Below are positions 36,735 to 46,701 of a DNA stretch of 64,000 nt, in pieces. Numbering within the stretch: the first letter of the stretch is position 1; the number at the start of each line of letters is the position of its first letter. The position numbers and the translations under genes were made by a program. The DNA comes from Amoeboaphelidium protococcarum (taxonomy: Eukaryota; Aphelidiomycota; Aphelidea): positions 624,501-688,500 of the forward strand of contig JALECJ010000258.1 in the NCBI GenBank assembly GCA_023515745.1, in the 5' to 3' direction. The notes under the pieces were generated by a model. That model was not told the origin of the DNA, did no database searches, and was given only the letters and a program-made list of their open reading frames with translations.

Positions 36735-37544
36735 TCAATCGGTGGCCATAGATTCAGACTTTTACACAGGATAGTATTAATAATGCAATTCATTGACATC
36801 ATAATTTCCAATAAACTCCCAACCCTCGGCCTTGACATGATACAAGTTAATCGTACCACCACTGTAAGCATCTCTGAAAGTGGCGTGATAAATCGATCTG
36901 CGACCAAGTTCAATAGCATCTTCAACCGATAAATCATAACGATAACCAGCATCAAGCACACCATACGCAAAAGTGGATCCACTACCAACACTGAATAAAT
37001 CACCCTTCAATCTGGTACCATCATTATCAACATAGAACAGGTTTGGCCCAGTCTTGTCCCATCCGGTCACCATCGTGCCCATGGACAAGCCCATTCCCTT
37101 GTAAGAGTACACCATATTGGCAAGCAGCTTGCTAGCAGCAGCGACACTAATTCTCTCACCATTGCGAAGTTCATACAGTCTGCAACGTCTGCCCAACTCA
37201 CGCTCCCAGTAAGAGCAATCTGCAGCACCACCAGCCATGGTTCCCAAAAGGTATGGGTTGATCTCAATAACCTTCTTCACCGACTGGGATGCAATATATG
37301 GACCAGCAGTGGCTCTGGAATCCACAGCGACAATGACTCCGTGCTAGAATTTGAATGCCAAAGTTGTGGTACCTTGTCTCATTGGCAGACAAGTCTTTAC
37401 ATAGTTGTTCAACGTTGCAGCAGGACTCTTGGTACCCATAATGGCAAAAGATTCATTCAGTCCATTCTAATCGTTGAAGCGAGCAGTACCGCTGGCAACA
37501 TTATCATCCTAGCGCAAACTTTCCGGTAAAAGTACGTCATTCAT
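36735..37544 (-). CDS. PSMB5: 20S proteasome beta5 subunit
   Basis: A 269-residue intronless frame. A propeptide of 58 residues precedes the catalytic Thr in [11 protein letters not shown], so Thr59 becomes Thr1 after self-cleavage; Asp17 lies in [10 protein letters not shown] and Lys33 in [31 protein letters not shown] and [11 protein letters not shown] are typical of beta5, the chymotrypsin-like subunit. The stop is TGA at 36735-36737; three earlier TAR codons are Gln. A second proteasome gene (beta6) lies 1.1 kb away, transcribed away from this one. Confidence 0.95.
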
Positions 37545-37616
37545 TGTGGTAAACTTGTTATAATTCTAAACTGAGAACTAGAGTTGGATGATACTTTTTA
37601 AGTTCAGGTGAGAGTT

Positions 37617-37829
37617 TCAGTCGGAATTTTTCGCGGAATAAAACGAAAGCGACGTTTCGATCAAAAGTGGTTCGTTTTTGTTCGACGCTACCGTTATTAT
37701 GCTTGCGTCTTTCAATGGAGATAAACGCGATATATGCAATAAGAAACTTGTTATATACTTTACTGCTATTTGGTGAGAATCTTCTTTCATATCTGAGTTG
37801 AGTGCAAGAGATTGATCTTTGGCTTTCAA
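37617..37829 (-). pseudogene. Possible sliding-clamp C-terminal fragment
   Basis: A frame of about 70 codons ends in TGA at 37617. Its end, AVKYITSFLLHISRLSP followed by NEPLLIETSLSFYSAK, resembles the C-terminal strand-helix-strand of PCNA/RAD1-type clamps (KYL..F..A.PLS, PLLVE, FYLAPK). No clamp N terminus was found upstream, where an in-frame TGA and then a tRNA gene follow. It may be a relic, an exon of an unrecognised gene or chance. Confidence 0.25.
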
Positions 37830-37933
37830 TTCTCGAGAGTCTCAATAAAAGCTGATCATGGATATATTGAGCATCAAGTATGTGTTTAGTCCAAAAAGGG
37901 GCTTGTAAATTTTAGGTACCGGCAATAAGGTAT

Positions 37934-38003
37934 GCATCCTGCGGGAATCGAACCCACGGCAATGTCTTGGAAGGACACAATGTTACCTCTACACCAAGGA
38001 TGC
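37934..38003 (-). tRNA. tRNA-Gly (anticodon UCC)
   Basis: On the minus strand the acceptor arms GCATCCT and AGGATGC pair perfectly. The T arm (GTGGG-TTCGATT-CCCGC) contains the B box, the D arm begins TGGTGTAGAGG (A box), and the anticodon loop is CTTCCAA, giving UCC. No intron. It lies between the two proteasome genes. Confidence 0.93.
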
Positions 38004-38644
38004 GTGTATGAAGAAATGATACGTAAGCACAGACTATATACACAATAGGAACAGACGGGAAGCTATATACAAAGACTGAGAGTCAAGCAGAGACAATAAC
38101 AGAAGTACAGAAAGATAAAATGTGTTAATAAGATAAATACTCTATTAACACGTTAAGTGGAAGAAATCAATGTTCATAAGAGGCGCGCATATATATTGCA
38201 GATACTTGCCTATTCGAGATGTCAATGATGAAAGAGGCGCGCACTTGAAACAATGTTGATCATCTAAGCCCCATAGAGTCTTCTGTTGATACTTGATCGA
38301 CGCGTGTGGTAACAGAAAAGAGTGGTTCTTACAGCCCTTATACTGTATCCGTTCTCACCTGGCTTATAAAGTTTTGAAACGCGCGCTTGTCCTTCTCAGT
38401 TTCTCAATTTTTCTTCGTCAGTCTTACCTTCGTTTCGCCTGTTGTGCGGGAGTCTTTTCATAACTAAACTGGGAAGAGATTAAAAGGCTGTTGACCTCTT
38501 AAACTGACAGTTGTCTCTCTATTCGGCATACAGTACATTAGTTGCTTAAAAGGAAAAAGTAGCGGAAACATTAGCAATCGAATCTCAGAATTAAAATTTT
38601 CAAAGAATTAAATTCCAAAAAGTAAAACTTTAGTAGAATTAAAA
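38004..38644. other. Intergenic region upstream of proteasome beta6
   Basis: 640 bp between the tRNA and PSMB1. A word AGAGGCGCGCA occurs twice, at about 38179 and 38233. The last 100 bp before the ATG are A-rich. A minus-strand open stretch crosses the tRNA and is taken as chance. No gene is seen. Confidence 0.5.
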
Positions 38645-39382
38645 ATGTTGTAAACTCTAGGAAGTTAGTTGCCGGCAGATGCTGCGATTGGTCATCAGTT
38701 TTCGCCATACTCTGACAATGGTGGAACTACGTTGTCTATTGCTGGAAAGGACTACTGTTTAGTCGCTTCTGACACTCGTCAGTCTGAAGGTTATGAGATT
38801 CATAGCAGATATTAACCTCACTCGTTTGTGTTGAATAAGACTTGCATCTTCAGTGGCTGTGGTATGTACGCAGACACCGTGGAACTGTACAAAACTTTAA
38901 TGGGTAGATTGGAGTGGTACAGACATCAACATGACAAGGAGATGAGCTGTCCAGCAGTTGCCCAAATGTTGGCTACCATCCTGTATGGTAAGCGCTTCTT
39001 TCCGTACTACGTATTCTCCATCTTGTCCGGCTTGGATGAAGAGGGAAATGGTGTGGTGTACTCTTTCGATCCAGTTGGGTCTTACGAGAGACACATCACA
39101 CGTGCTGGTGGTTCAAGTGCTTCTCTGATTTAACCATTTTTGGATAACATTGTGGAGCACAGGACTATTTCCACATTTTCCGAGTCTCTGCCGCGTGATG
39201 CTCCTAACAAGAGCGGTAAGAAGTAGATTCCACTGTTGAGTAGAGAAGAGGCTACCAAGATTGCCAGAGATGCCTTTACCGGAGCAACGGAGAGAGATAT
39301 TCACACTGGTGATTCTTTGGAGATTTTCATTTGCGATAAGGATGGAGTCAATGTGCAAAAGTTTGATCTCAAGAAGGATTGA
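38645..39382 (+). CDS. PSMB1: 20S proteasome beta6 subunit
   Basis: A 245-residue intronless frame. Key blocks: [36 protein letters not shown], the strongly conserved [20 protein letters not shown] and [19 protein letters not shown], and the C-terminal [14 protein letters not shown]. This is a structural (non-catalytic) beta subunit in the 20S core, cytosolic and nuclear. Five TAR codons are read as Gln, including SLIQPFLDN, which matches the family consensus. Confidence 0.95.
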
Positions 39383-39661
39383 GAGTGTTATTTTTATGAT
39401 AACTGTGGACTATAATATTTAGTTACATTACTCTCCACATTTACTTCTGACGTACTATCACTGGAACTTTTTATATAGTTAATATTTTTCTGGTCAGTTG
39501 AGCTACAAATCCAATTAGGGAAAGTTTAATCTCATTTCGCGCTCAGTGCATGAAACGACCTCCAATTGATCAGCCGAATGATCTTCACTAAATAAATTTC
39601 GCACAGTTTTCACGACTGCAGTACAGTAAGTATATCACATAGTAGAATATTTTTACGCGTA

Positions 39662-41086
39662 ATGGTTAGATTGAACGTGAGGCATCCGCTTGGAATAAAG
39701 CCGGAGGGAAATTAGCTGATTGATAGTGGTAATGCTGGGTTTATAGCTAATGTGAGATAGAATGGTCTTGGCTCGTTATCTACATTGGATGATCAATTGA
39801 TATACTATGTCTTTTCCATGCTTGATGCGCGATCTCTCGCTAAAATAGCCTCAGTTAGTAAGGCTGCTTATTGTTGGTCCTATTATGATGAATTCTGGAA
39901 GCCTTTGGTTTTATCTGATTATAAATCCGAGTTTGTATGGGCTGGGTAATCATGGCGTCAGACTTACGCATACAATGCCCGATTACTGTAAACTTCTTCA
40001 GATTCTGACAATTAATAGCCATCTTTGGACAACATTGCTCCGGTGCAAGTAAGTTATTTCTATTCAGACTTCTTATTCCAAGCTTATGTAAGTCTAGCTG
40101 CTGAAATCGATAGAGAATGGGTGAAAGTTGATAACATAGATCGAAGGAGCGATTTAAGTGTTGAAGATTTCATGCGCGAATATGAGATTCCCAACAAGCC
40201 CATTGTTATAGCTGACTGCGTTCAAAAATGGCCATGCTTCTCCAAGTGGACTAGGGAGTATCTGATCTCGAATTATGGTAATGTTGAGTTTAGAGCTGAG
40301 GCCATGTAAACATCGCTGTAAAATTATCTGAAATACTCAGACTAAGCATTGGAAGAAGCCCCTTTGTACTTGTTCGACTCGTAATTTGTATAAAAGTGTC
40401 CAGAAATGGGACGCGACTTTTAAGTGCCTGATTACTTTTCAGAGGATCTATTCAAACTTTTGGGTTAGTATAAACGGCCTGATTACCGATGGCTTATTCT
40501 AGGGCCCGCCAAGTCTGGCAGTACTTTTCACAAAGACCCCAATGCCACGTCTGCATGGAACGCTACTATATATGGCAGTAAGAAGTGGGTCATGTTTCCG
40601 CCTGAAGTCACTCCCCCGGGTATTCATCCCAATCATGATGGATCTGAAGTCACCACTCCAATCTCTGTTGTAGAATGGTTTATCAACTACTACAAGGAGG
40701 CTAGACTGTTAAATCCTATTGAATGTGTTACTAAAGCCGGGGATCTTATATTCGTGCCATCTGGTTGGTGGCACTGTGTTATAAATTTGGAGGAGACTCT
40801 GGCAATCACGCAGAACTTTGTCTCATCTGCGAATTTGACTGAGGTTCTTCATTTGCTCAAGTACAAAAAGTCCCATATCAGTGGCGTACCATGCAGCTAT
40901 GTCGACAGCATTGGCGAAGATTTTGAAAAGATCCTCTTAGATCACGGGTACGTATTGAAAGATGCGGTGCATAAGAAACGAAAACTGTAATGTGAATTGA
41001 GTTCAGAGTCTCAGGATAAGAATAGCAAGAAAAAATAACCGTCTTGGTGGGCTGACAGCTGCAATAGTGAATTTACTCTGTTTTGA
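39662..41086 (+). CDS. F-box and JmjC-domain dioxygenase (JMJD6-like)
   Basis: A 474-residue intronless frame. An F-box occurs at about residues 40-85 (LGSLSTLDDQLIYYVFSMLDARSLAKIASVS). A linker leads to a JmjC domain starting near IPNKPIVIADCVQKWPCF. The Fe(II)/2-oxoglutarate site is complete: HKD in STFHKDPNATSAWNATIYG (His290, Asp292) and the distal His in VPSGWWHCVINLEETLAIT (about 370). The layout matches plant and protist F-box JmjC proteins related to JMJD6, which hydroxylate lysine or demethylate arginine. A basic tail with possible nuclear signal (HKKRKL) and a further 32 residues after a TAA-coded Gln end at TGA 41084-41086. Confidence 0.9.
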
Positions 41087-41114
41087 ATATACTGTCCATC
41101 TAACAATTTATTCA

Positions 41115-42026
41115 TCATAGTTTATCATCTTGAATGCCGAAAGTAATACTCGAACCTTGGTGTGCCTTTGATGCAGTAAGTCCAGTTAATTGTCCACTCT
41201 GTGCAATTTTAGACGCGTCAACGTAAGAAGATTAAGTAGATTGTGTCTGTAGAGGAGTTTTACCGACTTCAACCAAGCGGCTCTTCATCAATACCATCTG
41301 AACCACAGCAGTAGTTAGTAAACTGCTTAAGATTGCCAGGCAAATTGCATAACCAAGGTCAAAGCTAAACATGACCGATACCATGCCGGGAAGAGTAGCC
41401 GCCAGGGAAATACTGCAAATTCGAACTCCATACCGCGCAATAATGTCATAAGAGTAACTGTTTGAGCTGGATACAATCTTGCTCAAAGCTGAAGTATACC
41501 TATGCAGACTACGCAATGAGTACAAATCACAGGCAATTAAGAGAGCTGATGCAAACGCCAAGCTTATTATATATAAATACTCTACCACCACTTGAATCTG
41601 TTACACCTTGAACGAACGAATTACGCTTAGAGACCCGTTGAACATGAAAATCACTGTACAGCTCATAACACTCAATCGATAAATATTAAAATACTTGGTG
41701 TCTTCCAATATTGGCTTGCCCCGGATGTACACGTATTGAACGTAAGCTGCAATGCCAGTAGTGAAGAAGAAGGCTGATATTGCATGGAAAATGTCACGCA
41801 TTGCCCGATTCTATTCAATATCAGCCAGTGCCACTACCAACGCTTCGAAGATTCCATGTATTACAGCAGAGATATGAATTGTAAGTATGATAAAATCGAG
41901 TTTATTCTATAGGTACGATTTGCGGTGGCGCCTCTAAATAAGCATATACCAGCCAAGCGACGCCATTAGCACTGTCGATATCAGGCTCTCGACAATTAAA
42001 ATCCACCAGTTGTTTGAAAATATCAT
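41115..42026 (-). CDS. Seven-transmembrane protein, paralogue 1
   Basis: A 303-residue frame with seven hydrophobic helices between residues 5 and 250 and a hydrophilic C-terminal tail rich in Ser and Gln. It is clearly related to the next gene upstream: shared patterns are NKLDFIIL/TKLDYIIF, YVYIRGKPILEDTKYF/FVYLRSRPLLEDQRFF, and CDLYSLRSLHRYTSALSKIV/CDVYSLRSLYQYTRDLSSIV. No GPCR (DRY, NPxxY) or rhodopsin Lys motif is recognised, so a receptor role is only possible. It is convergent with the JmjC gene (28 bp between stops). Confidence 0.75.
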
Positions 42027-42405
42027 TATCTTGCACTAAGTGTATGTAACTCTTAATTCAAAAGCCTTCCAATTATCAGCTTAAATAAGCCGATATCAAT
42101 AAATAGCAAAGGCATAATCAACAGCCTTTGATTGAACTATTTATAACTCTCACGTGTAAACGATTGAGTAAACACTTTTAACAACGTTTTGAAGTCAATC
42201 ATATATATGAACGTTTGAGATGTAGTATTATCTGTCTAGATCAAACATTCGATGTCTAATTAGAACATAGAATATGTTGCATAAAGTGATAAAGCAATGG
42301 TGAGACGTAACAGATCGACTCACTATATAAAGCACGCAAAGATTGAATTAAAATTTAACGATTCATTACATAAACTTCATTCATTCAATTATATCAACTT
42401 CAGGT
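42027..42405. other. Spacer between tandem 7-TM genes
   Basis: About 380 A/T-rich bases containing the promoter side of paralogue 1 and the 3' flank of paralogue 2. No gene or repeat is seen. Confidence 0.4.
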
Positions 42406-43299
42406 TCAAACAGAATTAACGGCAGAGTCATTCTGACTTTGAGCAGCACTGCGCATCAGGGGAGTGGCATTACTAGACGGCAACTTGGCCTTATCGACGT
42501 ATGAAGCTTCGGATTGGGTGGATGGATCTGGCGAATTGCCTAATGCAACCAACTTGATCTTCATCCTCACCAAAAAGCATGGAGATGCAGCAAATAGAAT
42601 GTACAGTAAGGCGATAAAGAGGTCATGTAACGCGCCAATAGGGAAAAAGATTCCCATAAATCCGCACAAAGTTGCAGCAATAGACAGACTACATACAATG
42701 ACACCGTAGTGAGCAATCACGGCATACGATGAACTGTTGCTACTCTTCACAATAGAGCTCAAATCTCTCGTGTACTGATACAGACTTCTCAGAGAGTAAA
42801 CATCGCAGAAGAGAAGCCCGACCGAGGCCAGCAGCAACGTGATGATGTACGAGTACTCAATCAGACCGGTAGAATCCACCTTCTGATATCTCAGCACACT
42901 CAGAAAGCCATTGATGAAGAAGAATGAGTTACAAGAGTACACGGTGGCGCGATAGATGAAGAAAAAGCGCTAATCTTCCAACAGAGGCCTGCTTCTCAGG
43001 TAGACAAATGTGACATAGGCAATGGCACCAACAGTGAAGAATACAGCAGATACAGTGTGGCAATCATCACGGAGCACATAGTTTGCAGGCGTATCAGCAA
43101 GAGCAAAGCTGACAGACTCAAACACGACATAGAATATTGTGGCCCAGTGATTCAAGAAGATTATATAGTCAAGCTTAGTCTTGAAGTAGCGTTCATTGAA
43201 CAATGTCTGAGCGCGTAGATAGATTGACCATGACACGAGCAAAGCGATAGATACGCCACTTGAAACAAGCAGCAGCCACCAACTGTCAGAGAAATCCAT
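42406..43299 (-). CDS. Seven-transmembrane protein, paralogue 2
   Basis: A 297-residue frame, stop TGA 42406-42408. The start at 43299 (MDFSDSWWLLLV) was chosen because it aligns with the start of paralogue 1 (MIFSNNWWILIV); an upstream ATG at 43434 would add 45 residues and one hydrophobic segment. Seven helices, a cytosolic-looking loop with SLYQYTRDLSSIVKSSNSSS, and a Ser/Gln-rich tail of about 50 residues (STQSEASYVD) shared with paralogue 1 (STQSSYVD). Few TAR codons. The family is not recognised; localisation and ligand are unknown. Confidence 0.75.
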
Positions 43300-43959
43300 A
43301 ATCTGGCGATAATATGACGACAAGTAATTGTAAGAAGCAGCCAAGTGTGAGAAAAAGAGTAAAAAGTAAATGTCGAAGATGTAAATTGACATTAATTGCG
43401 ACTCGGTTAATAATAGCAACCAATCGAGTGGCATAATCAGAGATGGTGACAGTTTGATTGAAAATAGACATCCTTACCAAGACAACAAACAGAATCTATT
43501 CGGTAGTATAAGCTTCCATTTCTTAAAATGGCAGTAGGGGCAAGAACAAAGAAAAAAGAGATGCTATTGTTGTAATCACTAAGGTTATAGACTCAGTAGA
43601 GTTATGAACAGTTGATAGGCACGCTCATCAACGCGCTTGAGTTAGCAAGTAACACGCGCATTTTCTCTCGCTCGAGCCGTTCATTCTCTCGTTCGGTTGA
43701 CGAAGAGGAGAGAGAGAGAGAGAGTGAGTACTGAAAGCGCACAAAGCACGCCGATGAAGAGAGAAAGAGAGAGAGAAAACTATTTATTCGAGCTCGGGTT
43801 GTCAAAAGACTCGGTCGCCCGCCATTTCTTTCTCACTTCTGTCAGTTGATAAACGCCATCACATACACATATTACCGGCAGATTCTGCTCATTTTTACAG
43901 TATCCATCAGAGGCATTCTCTAGGAATCACGTAACTTGTAGAAATATAAATATAAATAT
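43300..43959. other. Intergenic region with GA microsatellite
   Basis: 660 bp between divergent genes (7-TM paralogue 2 and DEF1-like). A (GA)n tract lies at about 43708-43727 and another at 43758-43780. These read as Ser/Arg repeats in reverse frames and are treated as non-coding. A TATAAATATAAATATA run lies just before the DEF1-like ATG at 43960. Confidence 0.6.
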
Positions 43960-46509
43960 ATGATGGTTGCAAGAGGAACTAGTCGTCCATCGTCATCAAT
44001 GGGGAAGCACGGTAACGTGAAGAGCGGCGATGCGAATGAATCGAATACAGCGTCAACAACTAGTTAAGGAGGTAAATAATAGGGAAGCTCTGCATCTCAG
44101 TAGTAATCATCATCATCTGCTGCTAGCAAGCACCTTTCGCCACAGGAATAGGAAATGCTTAATCTTAAGAACAAGTACAAATCATAGCTGCACACGCTGA
44201 GGTAGCTCTTTTCAGAGACTTGGAAGGACGATGATCTTATTGCCGTTCTCTAGGAAGTTAATGGAGATTTGGATACTGCCATTGGGAGGATTAGTGAAGG
44301 ACATGCTGAATAATGGTCGGCGCCGCAGTCAAGGAAGCAGAGACGCGAGAAGAAGCCTGATCAGATGCAGTAGTCCTCCTCATAGCCTTAGTAGTCACAT
44401 TCTGGTTATGGTTATGGGTAGTAGAGCGATTATGGTTAGGATAGTAATCATCCGCACTCTGCTAACAGAAGAGTTGTTGGAAGTGGTACGCGTGGGCGAG
44501 GTAGAGGACGTGCGCGTGGTGGTCGTTCTATGGGTGCCACCACGAGATAGGATTACAGTCGAGGAAACGCTTCCACCACCAATGGCTCGTATGATGGTCA
44601 ATCTTCTCGTCGCTATAATGAAAGAGGCGCTGAAGATTCTAATGACAATAGTTGGTCGTCTGCAGCGTACAATAGCGGCAAGTCTTCTGGTGGCGACGGT
44701 AACAGTTGGTCTAATGAGCCAGTGTCCCACACTGCGGCTGCAGGTACTTCTTGGGATGACGCGTCCAGTACTGCTGCAACAGCTGGATCAGTCATCTCTA
44801 GTCATGATTTGAAGCAGTAACAGCAATAGAACGCGGCTGAAAGTTTTGCTAATTAATCGTCTGATGCGGCGGCATCTGGGAAGGCAGGTTGGGGAACTCC
44901 TTCCAAGAAGCAATAGTCTTCGCCATAGCAGGGGCAGAGTCAAGGTGGTTGGTCTGGTTCAAAGGCCACTTCAGATTAGTTGGCATCAACAACGGCAGCT
45001 TTGTCAGGTGATGAAGGCAGTGTTGGTATAAAATCCGGCTGGGGAACTGTATCTTCTCAATCTGCTGGTGCCGCTAAACCAGCACGTACATCTGCTGCTA
45101 GTGGTCAATAGTCTTCTAAATCTGGTGCTGGCAAGTCAACTTGGGCTCAGATTGCCAGACCAGAGCAGGTTATGCAGAAAATTGTTGAGAATGTACCACT
45201 TGCTGATTAAGGATTACACTCTTAAAGAGTTGAAGAAGTCGCACCTCCATAAGCTAGTTCAGGTTGGGGATCTTCCGACAGACCTAGGAGCAAGAGTCCT
45301 GCCAAAGTTAAAAGTCCTGTTGGTTAGCAGGTGGAGCAATAAGAAGCCGCATCTACAACCGGTTGGAATGTGCCAGTAAGTTAATCTTCATCTGTATCTC
45401 CAAAGATTTAGCAATCCCACTAATAGCATAGTCCGTCATCTGCAAAGACGTACAATAATGTTATTGGTAGCGGACGTTCTCTAAGTGGTTCGGAGAGTGG
45501 TGTATTGCCTGCAGGTGATAGATCGGTCAGTAATGCCGCTGTGGGAAGTGTTGGTGTCAGATTTGGCACTCTTGGACTGAATGATGATTCCGATTCTGTG
45601 CCAGTTGCATAGAAACCTTTAAGTAGTCCTCTAGGTGTTAATCCTGTCGGTGGTGTCAATGCAAGTAGAACTCCTGCTGCTCAGTAATAGCAATAACCAA
45701 GTTATCTGATGGGAATCAGTCCTGAGATTAAACCTGCTTAGGTTCAGTAATCTTCATCATCTGATGTTGGTAGTAAGCCAGTTGCAGGTTTGAGTCATTT
45801 GTAATAGCAGGCAGCACCTCTTGGTGTCGGATCCTCTGTTTAATCTGGTGGTAACAGCTATGCTCAGTATTAGACGCAGCCTGCTGCCGGTCAATCTGAT
45901 TACAGTTCTATCTACAGTCATTTGTCGACTGCATCTAATGCTAACCCATTGGGACAATTCCCACATTAGGCTGGATTTTAACAATAGCAGTAGTTTCCTG
46001 GTTAGCAATAGTAGCAATAGCCTCACAATATGGCTGGCTATGGTTTGAACCCTGCTAATTTGGCTAATATGTACGCTGCGTACTTCCCTTATTATGCCAG
46101 CTAATTTGGTGTTGGTTAAACTTCTGGTATCGGAGCAGGCGCATTTGGCGCTAACCCTGCTTATGGTGGTCATTAGTCTCCGTTTATGAACAAGTTTCCA
46201 ATGTACAACACTGGAGTTGGAAATAGCGGTACTGGACAATCTAATCCAAACTAGCCTTAGTAGCAGTAATAGTAGTCTCAACAGAGCAGAAATAGTCCAT
46301 ATGGTGGTGGCTATTATCCTGGTGCGCAACCTTAGCAACAGCAGTAGCATCACTAGAATGGAGGCTTTGCTGGCACAAACTACTCGTCTCAATTGCAGTA
46401 GTAGACGCAGTAGCAGTAATAGCAGCGCCAGTAATAGGCTCAACAAGGTTAGCAGAATCAGCGTCAAGGTGGTGGCAAGAATCCCCAATCTGGCCAATCC
46501 TCTTGGTGA
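43960..46509 (+). CDS. DEF1: DEF1/UBAP2-like Gln-rich protein
   Basis: An 849-residue intronless frame ending TCT TGG TGA. After a Ser/Gln leader comes a CUE/UBA-like helix bundle (about residues 65-115): LKNKYKSQLHTLRQLFSETW, DDDLIAVLQEVNGDLDTAIG and RISEGHAEQWS, which matches yeast DEF1 and resembles UBAP2/Lingerer. An RGG-type segment (GTRGRGRGRARGGRS) follows. The rest is low complexity, rich in Gln, Ser, Gly and Asn. Poly-Gln tracts mix all four codons CAA, CAG, TAA and TAG, giving the densest display of the reassigned code. DEF1 promotes ubiquitylation and degradation of stalled RNA polymerase II; UBAP2 proteins bind RNA. The exact role here is inferred. Confidence 0.8.
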
Positions 46510-46701
46510 TTTGACTATGCTCTCTTTATGGGCAGTTTATTGACTGAGCCATTAAGTATAAGTAGTATTATGGTATGAAAACGTAATATCTTTGCAAATA
46601 TAATGCAAATATTTATCAAAAGTTTAAAATTAATTTACAATCTCTATTATTTTATTTTGGGCATCATCTCTAGTCTAAATGATTATGAGAATAGGTGTCA
46701 A

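Noticed and set aside
43602-43805. Ser-rich minus-strand frame
   Set aside because: Produced by GA/CT microsatellites upstream of the DEF1-like gene.
44231-44812. Plus-strand frame of 193 codons inside the DEF1-like gene
   Set aside because: It is a different frame of the same DNA; the true frame has the CUE-like domain and RGG segment.
45757-46497. Leu/Ser-rich minus-strand frame of 246 codons
   Set aside because: It is the reverse of the poly-Gln DEF1-like gene; CAG/TAG repeats read as Leu on the other strand.
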